Source: [Limnothrix rosea] IAM M-220
GTDB lineage: Bacteria > Cyanobacteriota > Cyanobacteriia > Cyanobacteriales > MRBY01
Direction of reading: 5' to 3'
DNA: 35,355 nucleotides
Assembly: GCF_001904615.1 (NCBI RefSeq)
Contig: NZ_MRBY01000042.1
Location: forward strand, 1 to 35,355
Shown one piece after another: positions 25,471 through 34,143 of the stretch (the stretch's first letter is position 1; the number at the start of each line of letters is the position of its first letter). Under the pieces are notes generated by a model that was given only the letters and a program-made list of their open reading frames with translations, was not told where the DNA came from and ran no database searches. The position numbers and the translations under genes were made by a program.

Positions 25471-25507
25471 TTTTCTATCCTGAATTTATTTGTGTAGGTA
25501 TAAAAAT

Positions 25508-25545
25508 AAGGGCGATCGCCGATAGGTTGGTGATCACCCTTTTTT
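25508..25545 (+). terminator. Bidirectional terminator between the XDD3-like gene and rpoZ
   Basis: AAGGGCGATC (25508-25517) pairs with GATCACCCTT (25532-25541, one mismatch) and a T-run follows. A HIP1 site (GGCGATCGCC) makes up part of the left arm. It sits between convergent genes. Confidence 0.7.
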
Positions 25546-25575
25546 GTTGGAATATCAAATTTTTAAACGGAAATT

Positions 25576-25803
25576 TTACTCGCCGATAATCTCAGGTTGA
25601 GTCAGTTCATCAGACATTTCGATAATGGCGCGGATGGGCGGCTTCATCAACGGATCTTCGACGGAATCAAAATCTTCGTAACGGCGGCGTTTCGCGCGTT
25701 TTGCCACTTGGACAGTAATACGATAGCGGTTCGTTGCAGCCTGCATCAGGTTTTCTGAGCGGTGCATAATCTCGGAGGAATTGAAGGAGCTGCGTTTTTG
25801 CAT
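25576..25803 (-). CDS. rpoZ: DNA-directed RNA polymerase omega subunit
   Basis: A 75-residue omega subunit of the cyanobacterial type, which helps assemble RNA polymerase and affects sigma-factor use (family knowledge). [20 protein letters not shown] at the N-terminus is followed by [20 protein letters not shown] and the conserved C-terminal [20 protein letters not shown]. The ATG at 25801-25803 is chosen because cyanobacterial RpoZ begins there; the open frame extends 20 more residues upstream without family resemblance. It follows the SNF2 helicase gene on the same strand by 69 bases. The identification is firm despite the short length. Confidence 0.93.
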   Translation of the reverse strand: MQKRSSFNSSEIMHRSENLMQAATNRYRITVQVAKRAKRRRYEDFDSVEDPLMKPPIRAIIEMSDELTQPEIIGE

Positions 25804-25872
25804 GCTGGTGGTAACGAGTACTGTTTGCTGTTTCGGACTCTTTATTATAATCGTTCGTCGCAAAATTCTCGG

Positions 25873-28800
25873 TTAATCTTCAATCAGGCGATCGCGGTCT
25901 AAAAGTAATAAATCACGCAATTGATTGGTATCGAGTTCTGTGACCCAGTTTTCGCCAGCATTAACGGTTTGTTCGGCAAGTTCTTTTTTGCTAGCGATCA
26001 TGGCACTAATTTTTTCCTCTAGGGTTCCAGTGGAGACGAATTTGTGAACCTGTACATTTTTCTTTTGACCAATCCGAAAGGCTCGGTCGGTGGCTTGGTT
26101 TTCGACGGCGGGATTCCACCAACGATCTACGTGAAAGACATGATTAGCGCGGGTCAAGTTTAAACCTGTTCCCCCTGCTTTTAGGGACAAGATAAAAATG
26201 TGGGGGGCATTGGGGTCATTTTGAAAGCGATCGCACATTTGTTGGCGGGCTTCCCGTTTCGTTGCGCCGTAGAGGAATAACACTTCTTTGCTGAGACGTT
26301 CTTCGAGATAGGGTTTTAGGAGTTTGCCCCATTCGGAAAATTGCGTAAAGATTAGCGCCCGATCGCCCTCTGAGATTAATTCTTCTAACATTTCTTCTAG
26401 ACGTTGGAGCTTACCGGAGCGCAGGGCAAAGTTTTGGGATAAAGAGGGTTTTTCTTGGAGCAAAGCCGGATGGTTGCAAAGCTGTTTTAGGCGCAAGAGT
26501 AATGTCAAAATCAAACCGCGCCGCTTAATGCCTTCGGCACTTTCAATGTCTGCGAGGGATTGGTCTACCAGCTTTTGGTAGATATTTGCCTGATCTTTTG
26601 AGAGGCTACAAAAGATTTCCATTTCCTGTTTTTCGGGCAAGTCCTGGATAATATTTTTGTCGGTTTTCAGTCGCCGCAAAATGAATGGTTGCGTTAACTG
26701 CCGTAGAGAATTTAGGGTTTGGCGATCGCCGTATTTTTCGATGGGAATGGCAAAGCGTCGTTGGAAAAACTGTTGATTACCGAGGAAACCGGGATTGAGA
26801 AAGTCGAGGATTGACCAAAGCTCCTTAAGGCGATTTTCTACGGGTGTACCTGTGAGGGCAATTTTGAAACCTGCATCCAGCTCCCGTACCGCTTGGGATT
26901 GCTTCGCTTTGGGGTTTTTGATATTTTGCGCTTCATCGAGAATAATGCCCTGCCACGGCACTCCGGCAAGATCTTTTTGGTCGCGATGTACCAACGAATA
27001 ACTCGTGAGAATAACGTTGAATTTTTTCGCTTGGGTTGCAAAGGCTTTTCCTTTTTTGCGGCGATCGCCGTGATGAATCATGGCAGACAGAGTCGGCGCA
27101 AATTTCTGGATTTCCCGCTCCCAATTGCTCACCACCGAAGTGGGACAAACGAGTAAAACAGGCTGCTTTAATTTCTTTTCTTCCTGAAGTTTAAGTAAAA
27201 ATGCAATGGACTGGATCGTTTTTCCTAAACCCATATCATCGGCGAGACAAGCTCCTAAACCCCACTGCTGGAGGAATTTGAGCCAGCTCATCCCTTTCTG
27301 TTGATAAGGTCGTAACGTTGCGTTTAAATCTTCTGGCGGATCAACCAGCTCTAAACTTTCGTTCGTTGCCAAATGGGAAATAAGTTCTTTTAAAATGCCC
27401 GACGCATCAAAACCCACCACAGGCAATTTCGCAAACATTTGCCCTTCTTCTGCGCTAAATCGCAACGCATCTTCAACCTTTAATTCCTGAGCATTGGTTT
27501 TAAATTTATAAACTTCTTGGGCTGCCCGCACATCGGTCGGTTGCAATGCTAGCCATTGACCACCGACTTCCACGAGGAGCGATCGCCGCTCCAGTAGTTG
27601 CGCAAATTCTTTTTCCGTGAGGGTTGTCTCCCCGACCGCAACTTGCAATTGGTATTGCAATAAACTCTGTAAATTGAGGCGGTTTTCGTCCTTCACCTTA
27701 GCCGAAATTTTCACACCCAATCGCGCTTCCTCGGCTCCTGCTTCTAGTCCCGGCGGCAAAATTACGCCCAAACCTTTATCCTTCAGTTGCCATGCCACAG
27801 AGCGAATAAATTCATAGGCTTGAATGGCATCCAGCTCGCACGCGACAGGTTGAGAGGTGTCTAGGCTTTTGACAATGGGTTCATAAAACCTTGAGGCAAA
27901 GCCCAATCCCTTCAATAAAATTTCTTGGGACTGCGCCGCGTCAGACCAAATCGCTGTTGCCGGAATGATCTCCGCTTCTTCGTTACCCAATCCCTGCAAG
28001 CCATAATTTAGCGACCAATTTTCTTGACTTTCAGCGGGAGGAACCAATTCAAAACAAGTGCGAAATAGCGATTGGTTTAGCTCAAATTCTGGTGGCTGTA
28101 CCAAATGTTCACGAACTGGAAATGTCCAACTTTCGTAGGCATGGCGTAACTGTTGCGGCGATCGCCCATCGAGCTCAAAAATTGGTTTAGCCTTAGCGAG
28201 ACGATCAGCCCACGGAGAGGCGACAGAACCTTTCGGAAAATTTTGTACAGGTTTTGCATGGGGACGAATCTGGGCATCCACCATCTGGGTTAGAAAACTC
28301 AGCAGCACCTTTTTCCGCTGTGCCCCGTCAGCACAAATTGCGGGCATATCTTGTAAAAACTGGGCAAACTGTTGTTGTTCCGCCACACTGTCTAAAATCG
28401 GCACCCACGTTGCCAGATGTTCACCATCTTCTAATTCAATGACATGAGGTACAAATTTTTGCCTAATGATTAGCGCCAAACTCCAGCGGTACACCTGCAA
28501 ATAAAACCGTAAATCACCGGCGATCGCCTCAGAACTGAGGGGAAATTGCCCAAGGATTTTCGCCGTTTGTCGAGCATTTAGCCCTAGGCCTGCCACCTGC
28601 CACGACTCCAGATAAATAGTGGTTTTACCGGGCAGTGTTTCTTGGTTTGACAGAAGAGGAAATGCTGCTTTTGTTTTTGTCGCTTTTTTAGAAGGTAGCG
28701 TCAATGCGGTCGTTTGCCACTCCAAGGCCTCCGGCACAGTAATGCGCTCTTCTTGGAGCAGCGCCTCCAAAGACGGGCGATCGCAAGTAAAAGGATGGAG

Positions 28801-28899
28801 AGGCGGTTCAACCTCTGAGCTACTCCGCCAGACTTCACCCCACAGAAAAAAGTAGGACTGTTGTCCTTGAGCGATCCAAGTTCCGTGTAAAACTGCCAT
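25873..28899 (-). CDS. SNF2/RapA-family DEAD-like helicase
   Basis: A 1008-residue protein of the SNF2 family of ATP-dependent DNA translocases. The N-terminal half (about residues 1-500) is poorly conserved and includes a GTW-type start. The ATPase core has LADDMGLGKTIQSIAFLLK (Walker A near 555), ILTSYSLVHRD, IILDEAQNIKNP (DEAQ box near 655) and ALTGTPVENRLKELWSILDF. The second lobe has ILRRLKTDKNIIQDLPEKQE, IFTQFSEWGKLL and HVFHVDRWWNPAVENQATDR, followed by AFRIGQ. Its bacterial targets are mostly unknown; roles in repair or transcription recycling are possible. ATG 28899 is used rather than TTG 28908. It sits between tRNA-Arg and rpoZ on the same strand. Confidence 0.93.
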   Translation of the reverse strand: MAVLHGTWIAQGQQSYFFLWGEVWRSSSEVEPPLHPFTCDRPSLEALLQEERITVPEALEWQTTALTLPSKKATKTKAAFPLLSNQETLPGKTTIYLESWQVAGLGLNARQTAKILGQFPLSSEAIAGDLRFYLQVYRWSLALIIRQKFVPHVIELEDGEHLATWVPILDSVAEQQQFAQFLQDMPAICADGAQRKKVLLSFLTQMVDAQIRPHAKPVQNFPKGSVASPWADRLAKAKPIFELDGRSPQQLRHAYESWTFPVREHLVQPPEFELNQSLFRTCFELVPPAESQENWSLNYGLQGLGNEEAEIIPATAIWSDAAQSQEILLKGLGFASRFYEPIVKSLDTSQPVACELDAIQAYEFIRSVAWQLKDKGLGVILPPGLEAGAEEARLGVKISAKVKDENRLNLQSLLQYQLQVAVGETTLTEKEFAQLLERRSLLVEVGGQWLALQPTDVRAAQEVYKFKTNAQELKVEDALRFSAEEGQMFAKLPVVGFDASGILKELISHLATNESLELVDPPEDLNATLRPYQQKGMSWLKFLQQWGLGACLADDMGLGKTIQSIAFLLKLQEEKKLKQPVLLVCPTSVVSNWEREIQKFAPTLSAMIHHGDRRKKGKAFATQAKKFNVILTSYSLVHRDQKDLAGVPWQGIILDEAQNIKNPKAKQSQAVRELDAGFKIALTGTPVENRLKELWSILDFLNPGFLGNQQFFQRRFAIPIEKYGDRQTLNSLRQLTQPFILRRLKTDKNIIQDLPEKQEMEIFCSLSKDQANIYQKLVDQSLADIESAEGIKRRGLILTLLLRLKQLCNHPALLQEKPSLSQNFALRSGKLQRLEEMLEELISEGDRALIFTQFSEWGKLLKPYLEERLSKEVLFLYGATKREARQQMCDRFQNDPNAPHIFILSLKAGGTGLNLTRANHVFHVDRWWNPAVENQATDRAFRIGQKKNVQVHKFVSTGTLEEKISAMIASKKELAEQTVNAGENWVTELDTNQLRDLLLLDRDRLIED

Positions 28900-28921
28900 A
28901 GGGTGCAAATTGTCGAAAAGA

Positions 28922-28994
<73 letters not shown>

Positions 28995-29014
28995 ACGCAT
29001 TTTTAGCAAATAAG

Positions 29015-29020
29015 AGTATA
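29015..29020 (-). promoter_or_regulatory. Likely -10 box for tRNA-Arg
   Basis: On the minus strand TATACT lies about 20 bases upstream of the mature tRNA 5' end, a sensible distance for a short leader. The -35 region is weak. Confidence 0.45.
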
Positions 29021-29070
29021 GCAGATTCAGTTTCGCCAAAACTTCCCCAGCAATGCCGATTAAATTCTCC

Positions 29071-29226
29071 CTATTCCGGTAGAGTCAGTAGCGATTCTCT
29101 CACCTTGACCAATATCTTTCTACCAACCTTGAGAAACCACTTAATTTCAAGTTCATCAAGAAAAATAGCTAATACCCTTCCTTGAGACCAGTGTTCAAGA
29201 ACAACAGGAATTTTGAGACATGACAT
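29071..29226 (-). CDS. Small unknown protein with good ribosome binding site
   Basis: A possible 51-residue protein starting MSCLKIPVVLEHWSQGRVLA and ending KVRESLLTLPE. The ATG at 29224-29226 is preceded by AGGGAG four bases upstream, a strong Shine-Dalgarno. The open frame continues to 29277, but that part has no signal. The composition (alternating hydrophobic and charged residues, two Trp) looks protein-like. I do not recognise the family. It lies between tRNA-Arg and MITE copy 4, transcribed toward the tRNA. It could be an unannotated small gene or a chance frame. Confidence 0.45.
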   Translation of the reverse strand: MSCLKIPVVLEHWSQGRVLAIFLDELEIKWFLKVGRKILVKVRESLLTLPE

Positions 29227-29285
29227 AACGCTCCCTAAAAAACTCTCTAACCTTAGATTCAAAAAATCAACAAACACTTTTCCAA

Positions 29286-29491
29286 ACCTGAGTTCAGTTT
29301 AAGCATGGTCTGGAATGACGACGCGGCGAAAGGGAGAGCGAGGGATGGGGCGACTTTTCATTCAAGCAATTCTAGGAGTCAAAAAATGCGAGTGTACGTT
29401 GATGTCCCGTGTCTCCCCCTCTCCGTGTCTCCCTATCCCAATGTCCCCGTGTCTTCAAGGCATTCAGATAACTCCTTAACCCGAACTGACG
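29286..29491 (+). mobile_element. MITE-like element, copy 4 (subfamily B, complete)
   Basis: A 206-bp non-coding element with the same left end (ACCTGAGTTCAG) and right end (CGAACTGACG) as copy 3. It is bracketed by an exact 8-base duplication TTTTCCAA (29278-29285 and 29492-29499), strong evidence of insertion. CCGTGTCT-type motifs repeat inside its pyrimidine-rich right half. Compared with copy 3 it retains an 11-base internal segment, so it is probably closer to the full-length form. Confidence 0.9.
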
Positions 29492-29503
29492 TTTTCCAAA
29501 TAA

Positions 29504-29530
29504 AAAAGATCCTCATCATGAGAATCTTTT
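29504..29530. terminator. Bidirectional hairpin between MITE copy 4 and the PTPA-tail gene
   Basis: AAAAGATCCTCAT (29504-29516) faces ATGAGAATCTTTT (29518-29530) with one mismatch; A-runs and T-runs on the two sides would allow termination on either strand. It is about 180 bases beyond the stop of the minus-strand PTPA-tail gene. The rest of 29531-29707 shows a degenerate copy of a CCCTCTAAATCC...GGGGGAC-type cyanobacterial repeat (29611-29645) and no gene. Confidence 0.5.
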
Positions 29531-29707
29531 CTAACCATCTCAAACTGACTCAGAAGATTTCCAAATAAGCTTTCAACTATAGTCTTTGCAAGTAAGCCTG
29601 AGACGCTCGATCCCTCTAAATCCGCCTGATCAAGGGGGACTTGAGATATCCATTATTTCATAGCCAACTGAAATGACTATAATTTTTCAGTAACCTGTAG
29701 CCTGGTC

Positions 29708-30337
29708 TTATGCCTCCTCCTCTTTACGCTTAGACGCTGCACCAAAAAGACCAGCAATCATAGGCAAAACAGCCGCAGGCGTAGGCACCGCTTGCACAGC
29801 AAGAGAACCACTAAATGTTTCACCAACCATGAAAATATCTTGCGAAGTTAAAGAACCAAAGCCAACCACAGAACCAGTCTCGTCGTAAAAATTACCAAAG
29901 AGACTTAAGCCTGCCATTTGCGTCTGTCCATTATCCATTGCAAACATTGTTTCAATGCCTGTCAAAATGAAGGAAACAGGATCGCTATTGGTGGTTGTGA
30001 TGTTGCTGAGAAAAGGATCGATTGTTGTGGGGTCTAGTTCACCATTCACAACAGATAAAGTCCGAGGGTCAAAACCCAACATCACATCTGCAGTTGCATC
30101 GCCATCACATTCTGCGGTGAAGTCACCGGAGCAATTGTAAATAGACGTGGTTTCTGCAAAGGTAATTGAGTAGTTATTGGCATCAACAACATCAAGCTCC
30201 ACTAAACCTCCGGCGAAACCAAATGCACTACCATTTGATAATTCGAGAGCTTGGGCAGAACCGGCAATTGTCATAACTGCTGTTGCTGCTAGAAGGGATG
30301 TTGGAATGAGTTTGTTTGTAAGAAAATTTATCTGCAT
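29708..30337 (-). CDS. Exported protein with PTPA-type C-terminal sorting tail
   Basis: A 209-residue secreted protein. The chosen ATG at 30337 gives a clean signal peptide (MQINFLTNKLIPTSLLAATA, cleavage probably after GSAQA near residue 32) and has GGGGA upstream; the frame extends 24 residues further without such a signal. The body is rich in Thr, Ser, Gly and Asp with one close cysteine pair (CSGDFTAEC), and looks like a beta-rich surface domain that I do not recognise. The C-terminus VPTPAAVLPMIAGLFGAASK plus KRKEEEA is nearly the same as in the exported protein at 24613-25470, so both probably use one sorting enzyme. It has its own upstream region and is the last gene before the hairpin at 29504. 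Confidence 0.8.
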   Translation of the reverse strand: MQINFLTNKLIPTSLLAATAVMTIAGSAQALELSNGSAFGFAGGLVELDVVDANNYSITFAETTSIYNCSGDFTAECDGDATADVMLGFDPRTLSVVNGELDPTTIDPFLSNITTTNSDPVSFILTGIETMFAMDNGQTQMAGLSLFGNFYDETGSVVGFGSLTSQDIFMVGETFSGSLAVQAVPTPAAVLPMIAGLFGAASKRKEEEA

Positions 30338-30740
30338 TGCTGTCCCCAAAAAGTAGAGAAGTTTGTTGTGTACTTTGCTGTTGTCTAAACACAATTTACC
30401 CATAGACACTTAGTGGTGCAATGGGTTTATGGCAATCTTCACTAAACATTTATATAGGTAAAAGATCTCAAATTTAAAGTTGTTTTCTACTCCTGAGAAA
30501 CACTGCTTTTATAGAACTTAAAAACAACAAAAAAAGCCATAATCTAGTGGAAATACGGAGATGTTTTTAAAGTTCTTTCTGGTTTTTATGTGTCCCAAAA
30601 AAGACGCTTGGGGCAACAAATAATTGCAGATAAATTTTGCCACTGAAAAACTGAGCATCAAATAAATAGTCTTCTCAGTATATTTGATGGTTTTTGTTGA
30701 TATTTGTTGTTGAAATTAGTTTTTAATTCCGTGTTTTCAC
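30338..30740. other. AT-rich intergenic region with two competing hairpins
   Basis: About 400 bases without a gene, between the MacB-type permease stop and the PTPA-tail gene start (both minus strand). CATCAAATA (30656-30664) pairs perfectly with TATTTGATG (30681-30689). Overlapping it, ACTGAG (30650-30655) can pair with CTCAGT (30674-30679), so only one of the two stems can form fully. This may be the permease terminator or a regulatory leader. The promoter of the exported-protein gene must also lie here, but I could not pick one with confidence. Confidence 0.45.
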
Positions 30741-31964
30741 TTATTCGGAACGTAGGGCAACGATGGGGTCGAGTTTGGCCGCTTGCCGGGCGGGAAAAAC
30801 ACCAAAAAATAAACCAATTCCACCAGATACACCGACTGCAATAAGAATCGTTGTGGCCGAAATGGGAGCTGCTAAGGGAGTGAGGGCGTTGGTGAGCATA
30901 ATGCCGCCGAGGCCAAGGCTAGTACCAAAGGCTCCACCAATTCCAGCAAGGATGACAGATTCGATCAGAAATTGGAACAATACATCATCCCTAGTTGCAC
31001 CGAGGGCTTTGCGGAGGCCGATTTCGCTAGTGCGCTCTGTAACGGAAACTAGCATGATATTCATGATGCCAATGCCGCCGACGAGGAGGGAAATGCCGGC
31101 GATCGCCGCCAGCATTGTCGTTAAAGCGCCAGTGATTGTATTGGCAACTTCGAGGAGATCCTGTTGGGATTGCACACTAAAATCATCTTCATCGACAATC
31201 TTGTGGCGCAACCGCAGAAGATTTTCAATTTGGAAGGTCATGGCTCGGACGCGGTCTTCCCGCTCACCGGAAACAGAAATAAAGGTGACTTCTGTACCAA
31301 AGGGAGATGTTCGACCAACCACCTGATTCGCCATGGTTGTCAGGGGAATATAAACCGCGTTATCGAGATTTGTGCCGAGGGATGCGCCCTTCTCTTCCAT
31401 CACGCCGACAATATCGAAGGAAATATTACGCACACGGATTTTTTGACCGACGGGGTCGACATTTTGAAACATCTCATCGACAATTTCTGAGCCGACCACA
31501 GCAATACGTTTATTGCGCTTCAGGTCGTCATCAATCACAAAACGACCCCGATCTAGGATAAATTCCCGCACATCGGGAAATTCTGGCGTAACACCGACAA
31601 TTAAAGACTCTTTGTTCACGCCCCGGAAACGCACATTGCCGCGTCCATTAATCTGGGGGGCAACGCCTGCGACATTGGGCACTTGTTCGGCGATCGCCTG
31701 AGCATCTTCCCAAACGAGGGTCTTCGGCAAATCGATGGTTGTCCGTTGGGCAGCGCGGGAACCGGGGATGATAAACAGCACATTAGAGCCGAGGGATTCA
31801 AATTCTTCGGCGGCGAGTTTTTGTGCCCCTTGCCCCAAACCCACCATTGCAATGACCGACGCATTGCCGATAATAATGCCCAGCATCGTTAAACCGCTGC
31901 GCATTTTGTTTGTACGCAGGGTGGCGATCGCCATCTGTAGATGTTCTAAAACGTGTAATCCCAT
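30741..31964 (-). CDS. MacB-type ABC transporter permease (FtsX/DUF214 fold)
   Basis: A 407-residue permease with the MacB layout. It has one N-terminal span (TMLGIIIGNASVIAMVGLGQ), a large periplasmic domain (about residues 50-270) and three C-terminal spans (about 275-395) that include SVTERTSEIGLRKALGATRD, the cytoplasmic coupling loop of the family. There is no nucleotide-binding domain in the protein or next to it, so its ATPase must be elsewhere. The family moves substrates from the periplasm outward with a MacA-like partner, or works as a DevC-like heterocyst or envelope exporter; the substrate here is unknown. ATG 31964 is preferred to TTG 31970. pyrF-pyrE starts 65 bases upstream on the same strand and may be cotranscribed. 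Confidence 0.88.
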   Translation of the reverse strand: MGLHVLEHLQMAIATLRTNKMRSGLTMLGIIIGNASVIAMVGLGQGAQKLAAEEFESLGSNVLFIIPGSRAAQRTTIDLPKTLVWEDAQAIAEQVPNVAGVAPQINGRGNVRFRGVNKESLIVGVTPEFPDVREFILDRGRFVIDDDLKRNKRIAVVGSEIVDEMFQNVDPVGQKIRVRNISFDIVGVMEEKGASLGTNLDNAVYIPLTTMANQVVGRTSPFGTEVTFISVSGEREDRVRAMTFQIENLLRLRHKIVDEDDFSVQSQQDLLEVANTITGALTTMLAAIAGISLLVGGIGIMNIMLVSVTERTSEIGLRKALGATRDDVLFQFLIESVILAGIGGAFGTSLGLGGIMLTNALTPLAAPISATTILIAVGVSGGIGLFFGVFPARQAAKLDPIVALRSE

Positions 31965-32029
31965 CGGCAAATTTGGCGTAAATGTAAAACCTTTCCTAAG
32001 GTAATCAAAAACGCGGCTAATTGGCAGAA

Positions 32030-33478
32030 TTAATCTTTCGTTAGGCTCTCGTATTGCTCTTTCGTAATGCGTCCGGTATCAAACAATGTTTCCGTAATTT
32101 CAGAAATAGTTAGTACCGAATAGGCGTTGTAACCCTGAGCCTTAAGGCGATCTTTTACGCCCCCTTCATGATCAATGAGCACCACCATATCTTTAACGAC
32201 GAGGCCTGCCGATTCGAGTTTTTGTGCGCCTTCAACGATACTTTTACCACTAATCAAAATGTCATCGATCACGGCGATGGTTTCACCCTTTTCAAAGTGA
32301 CCCTCAATTAACCGTCGCGTACCATGGGCTTTCACTTCCTTACGAGGGAAAATCATCGGCGTTTTTAGTTTCAAAGCCAAGCCCGTCGCTGTCGGCAAAG
32401 AGCCATAGGGAATTCCCGCAACACGGTCAAAATTTAGTTTCTCAACAATCTCGGCATAGGCTTTAAGCACTTCACTAAAAACCTGTGGATTCGAGATGAT
32501 TTTCCGCAGATCGATGTAATAGGAAAAGGTCGCGCCGGACGCTTGCACATATTCCCCAAACATCAAACAGCCCAAATCAAAAAGCTGCAAAATGAGTTTT
32601 TCTTGGGGATGGCGGTTGGGAAATTTTAGTTCAGTTTCCCAAATATCACAGCTGGCTTGATCGGGAATAAAAGGTGTCCGAATCGTTTCAATTTTTTGAC
32701 GAAGACTATCAACCGTTTGGGTGCAATTCGTTTGGCTTAAAAAATCATTGGGCACCGGAATTAATAACCCAGAACCGCTACTATTTAGTCCGGCTTGTAA
32801 AATATCTTCAAGGGGATGTTTATCCTGCCAAATACTCCGCGCTAAAATCCAGCGTTCTGGGGCAATTTTCCTTACCCGTGCAAAGGTTTCCGGGCGATCG
32901 CCGCCAATTTCCAAGGCAACTTGTTCTGGTGTGCCCCACTGCTTAGTTTCTGTGACGAGATGGAGATAAAAAGGCGTTTCGAGATCAGGATAAGCCTGAA
33001 TGCTGAGAGCACCGGGGTTAGAAGTACGACATTGCAAAAAAACAGCTTTATCGGGGTAAAGCAAAAACGGCGCAATGTGATCCTGCCCGGGGTAAGGACT
33101 GAGGGTAACGGCATCCACACCCCAATCTTGAAAAATTGTGCGAGCGAAAGTTGTGCCAGTGTTTAAATCCGCGTGTTTCGCATCAAGAATGACAGGAAGA
33201 TCCGAGGGGATTTTTTTGAGAATGCGCGTTAATAGTTCAAATCCCGCTGCCCCAAAAACTTGATAAAAACCCAAGGTCGGCTTGTAGGCACAGACAAAAT
33301 CTGAGGTTTGTTCAATGACACCCAGTAGCCATCTTTCCAAATCTACCAACAAGTCACCACTATCTAACTGTGGGGGCAACATTTCTGGGTTCGGATCTAG
33401 TCCTGCAATCAAAATAGTCTGATTACGGGCGATCGCCGCCGTGAGTTTGTCATTAAACTGCGAATACTTTAGCTCCAA
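32030..33478 (-). CDS. Fused OMP decarboxylase / orotate phosphoribosyltransferase (PyrF-PyrE)
   Basis: A 482-residue fusion catalysing the last two steps of UMP synthesis. The N-terminal 1-280 region is a type 2 OMP decarboxylase with AGLDPNPEMLP and the catalytic segment ILDAKHADLNTGTTFA (Lys101, Asp104). The C-terminal 290-482 region is orotate phosphoribosyltransferase, with the PRPP-binding motif VIDDILISGKS (about 403-413). Fusions in this order are known in cyanobacteria. The start overlaps the end of the DUF3288 gene by 10 bases, so translation is coupled. It is upstream of the MacB-type permease on the same strand. Confidence 0.93.
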   Translation of the reverse strand: MELKYSQFNDKLTAAIARNQTILIAGLDPNPEMLPPQLDSGDLLVDLERWLLGVIEQTSDFVCAYKPTLGFYQVFGAAGFELLTRILKKIPSDLPVILDAKHADLNTGTTFARTIFQDWGVDAVTLSPYPGQDHIAPFLLYPDKAVFLQCRTSNPGALSIQAYPDLETPFYLHLVTETKQWGTPEQVALEIGGDRPETFARVRKIAPERWILARSIWQDKHPLEDILQAGLNSSGSGLLIPVPNDFLSQTNCTQTVDSLRQKIETIRTPFIPDQASCDIWETELKFPNRHPQEKLILQLFDLGCLMFGEYVQASGATFSYYIDLRKIISNPQVFSEVLKAYAEIVEKLNFDRVAGIPYGSLPTATGLALKLKTPMIFPRKEVKAHGTRRLIEGHFEKGETIAVIDDILISGKSIVEGAQKLESAGLVVKDMVVLIDHEGGVKDRLKAQGYNAYSVLTISEITETLFDTGRITKEQYESLTKD

Positions 33479-33753
33479 TCTTGAACATCCTCCCCTTGAC
33501 GTAAATGGCTGTAAGCTCTTCCAGAACTATGAATTTCTCTAGTTTTGGCAAATAGTGATTCTTCCGTTAACCCCCACTGCTGAAAAAGCAGCTTCAAATC
33601 CTGTTGAATTTCCCGCGCCCCCGGAAAGCCTTTATAGCGAATATGCAACCGCGCCAACTCCACTAAATGATGTTCTGTCGGATTGCCCTTCAGAAGCTGA
33701 TCAACAATTAGGCGATCGCGGTTTGCTTGGGGATGAACTTGATCTTGCGGCAT
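33469..33753 (-). CDS. DUF3288 family small protein
   Basis: A 94-residue protein with the DUF3288 pattern as I remember it: QVHPQANRDRLIVDQLLKGN, LVELARLHIRYKGFPGAREI, QQWGLTEESLFAKTREIHSS and an EDVQDWS end. It has no signal or membrane span and no known activity. Its last codons overlap the start of the fused pyrimidine gene by 10 bases, so the two are one transcript and translation is probably coupled. The overlap suggests a link with UMP synthesis, but it may be only a chance operon. Confidence 0.75.
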   Translation of the reverse strand: MPQDQVHPQANRDRLIVDQLLKGNPTEHHLVELARLHIRYKGFPGAREIQQDLKLLFQQWGLTEESLFAKTREIHSSGRAYSHLRQGEDVQDWS

Positions 33754-33755
33754 AG

Positions 33756-34143
33756 ACAGTTAACAGTTATCAGTGAACAGTTATCAGATATCAATGGATG
33801 ATGGACAATGTCAACAGCTAAGAAATAATTTAACAACTTAGCGAATAGAATGCTTGAAATCGTACTGTTTTCTAGGTTTACATAACTGTTTGGAACTTCG
33901 ACTATGATCTTCTGACCACTACAAGCTCTTGCTCTCGAAACCCTGAAATCTGAAATCTCCTGAAATCTGAAATCTGATGTCTGATATCTATTCCCTGTTA
34001 ACTGATACCTGCTCACTGATAACTGATACCTGATAACTGTTCACTGATAACTGTTCACTGATACCTGCTCACTGATACCTGCTCACTGATAACTGATACC
34101 TGATAACTGTTCACTGATAACTGTTCACTGTTCACTGAATCAC
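33756..34143. repeat. Cyanobacterial CAGTGAACAGTTATCAG-type repeat block
   Basis: The left side (33756-33790) is CAGTTAACAGTTATCAGTGA-type sequence; the right side (33993-34143) holds the opposite strand in many copies (ACTGATAACTGTTCACTGAT and ACTGATACCTGCTC). A 60-base unit is exact at 34001-34060 and 34071-34130, a 70-base period. The two sides could pair as a long imperfect stem around a centre (33791-33990) that has only short TGAAATCTGA repeats. The right end runs into the last codons of the response regulator gene, whose stop (CAGTGA) is itself repeat-like. I see no gene inside. Confidence 0.85.

Noticed and set aside
29305-29568. 87-residue open frame on the plus strand
   Set aside because: It reads through MITE copy 4 and the following hairpin. 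Copy 3 is frameshifted relative to it by the 11-base deletion, so it is not a conserved coding frame.
30763-31326. 187-residue open frame on the plus strand
   Set aside because: Antisense to the MacB-type permease; composition (many Arg, Ser, Pro) is typical of shadow frames.
33708-34016. 102-residue open frame on the minus strand
   Set aside because: It is mostly translated CAGTTAT-type repeat sequence and overlaps the DUF3288 gene start; no protein-like core.
34001-34143. Possible CRISPR array
   Set aside because: Repeats are nested short motifs with a 70-base period and no distinct unique spacers; no cas genes are nearby.
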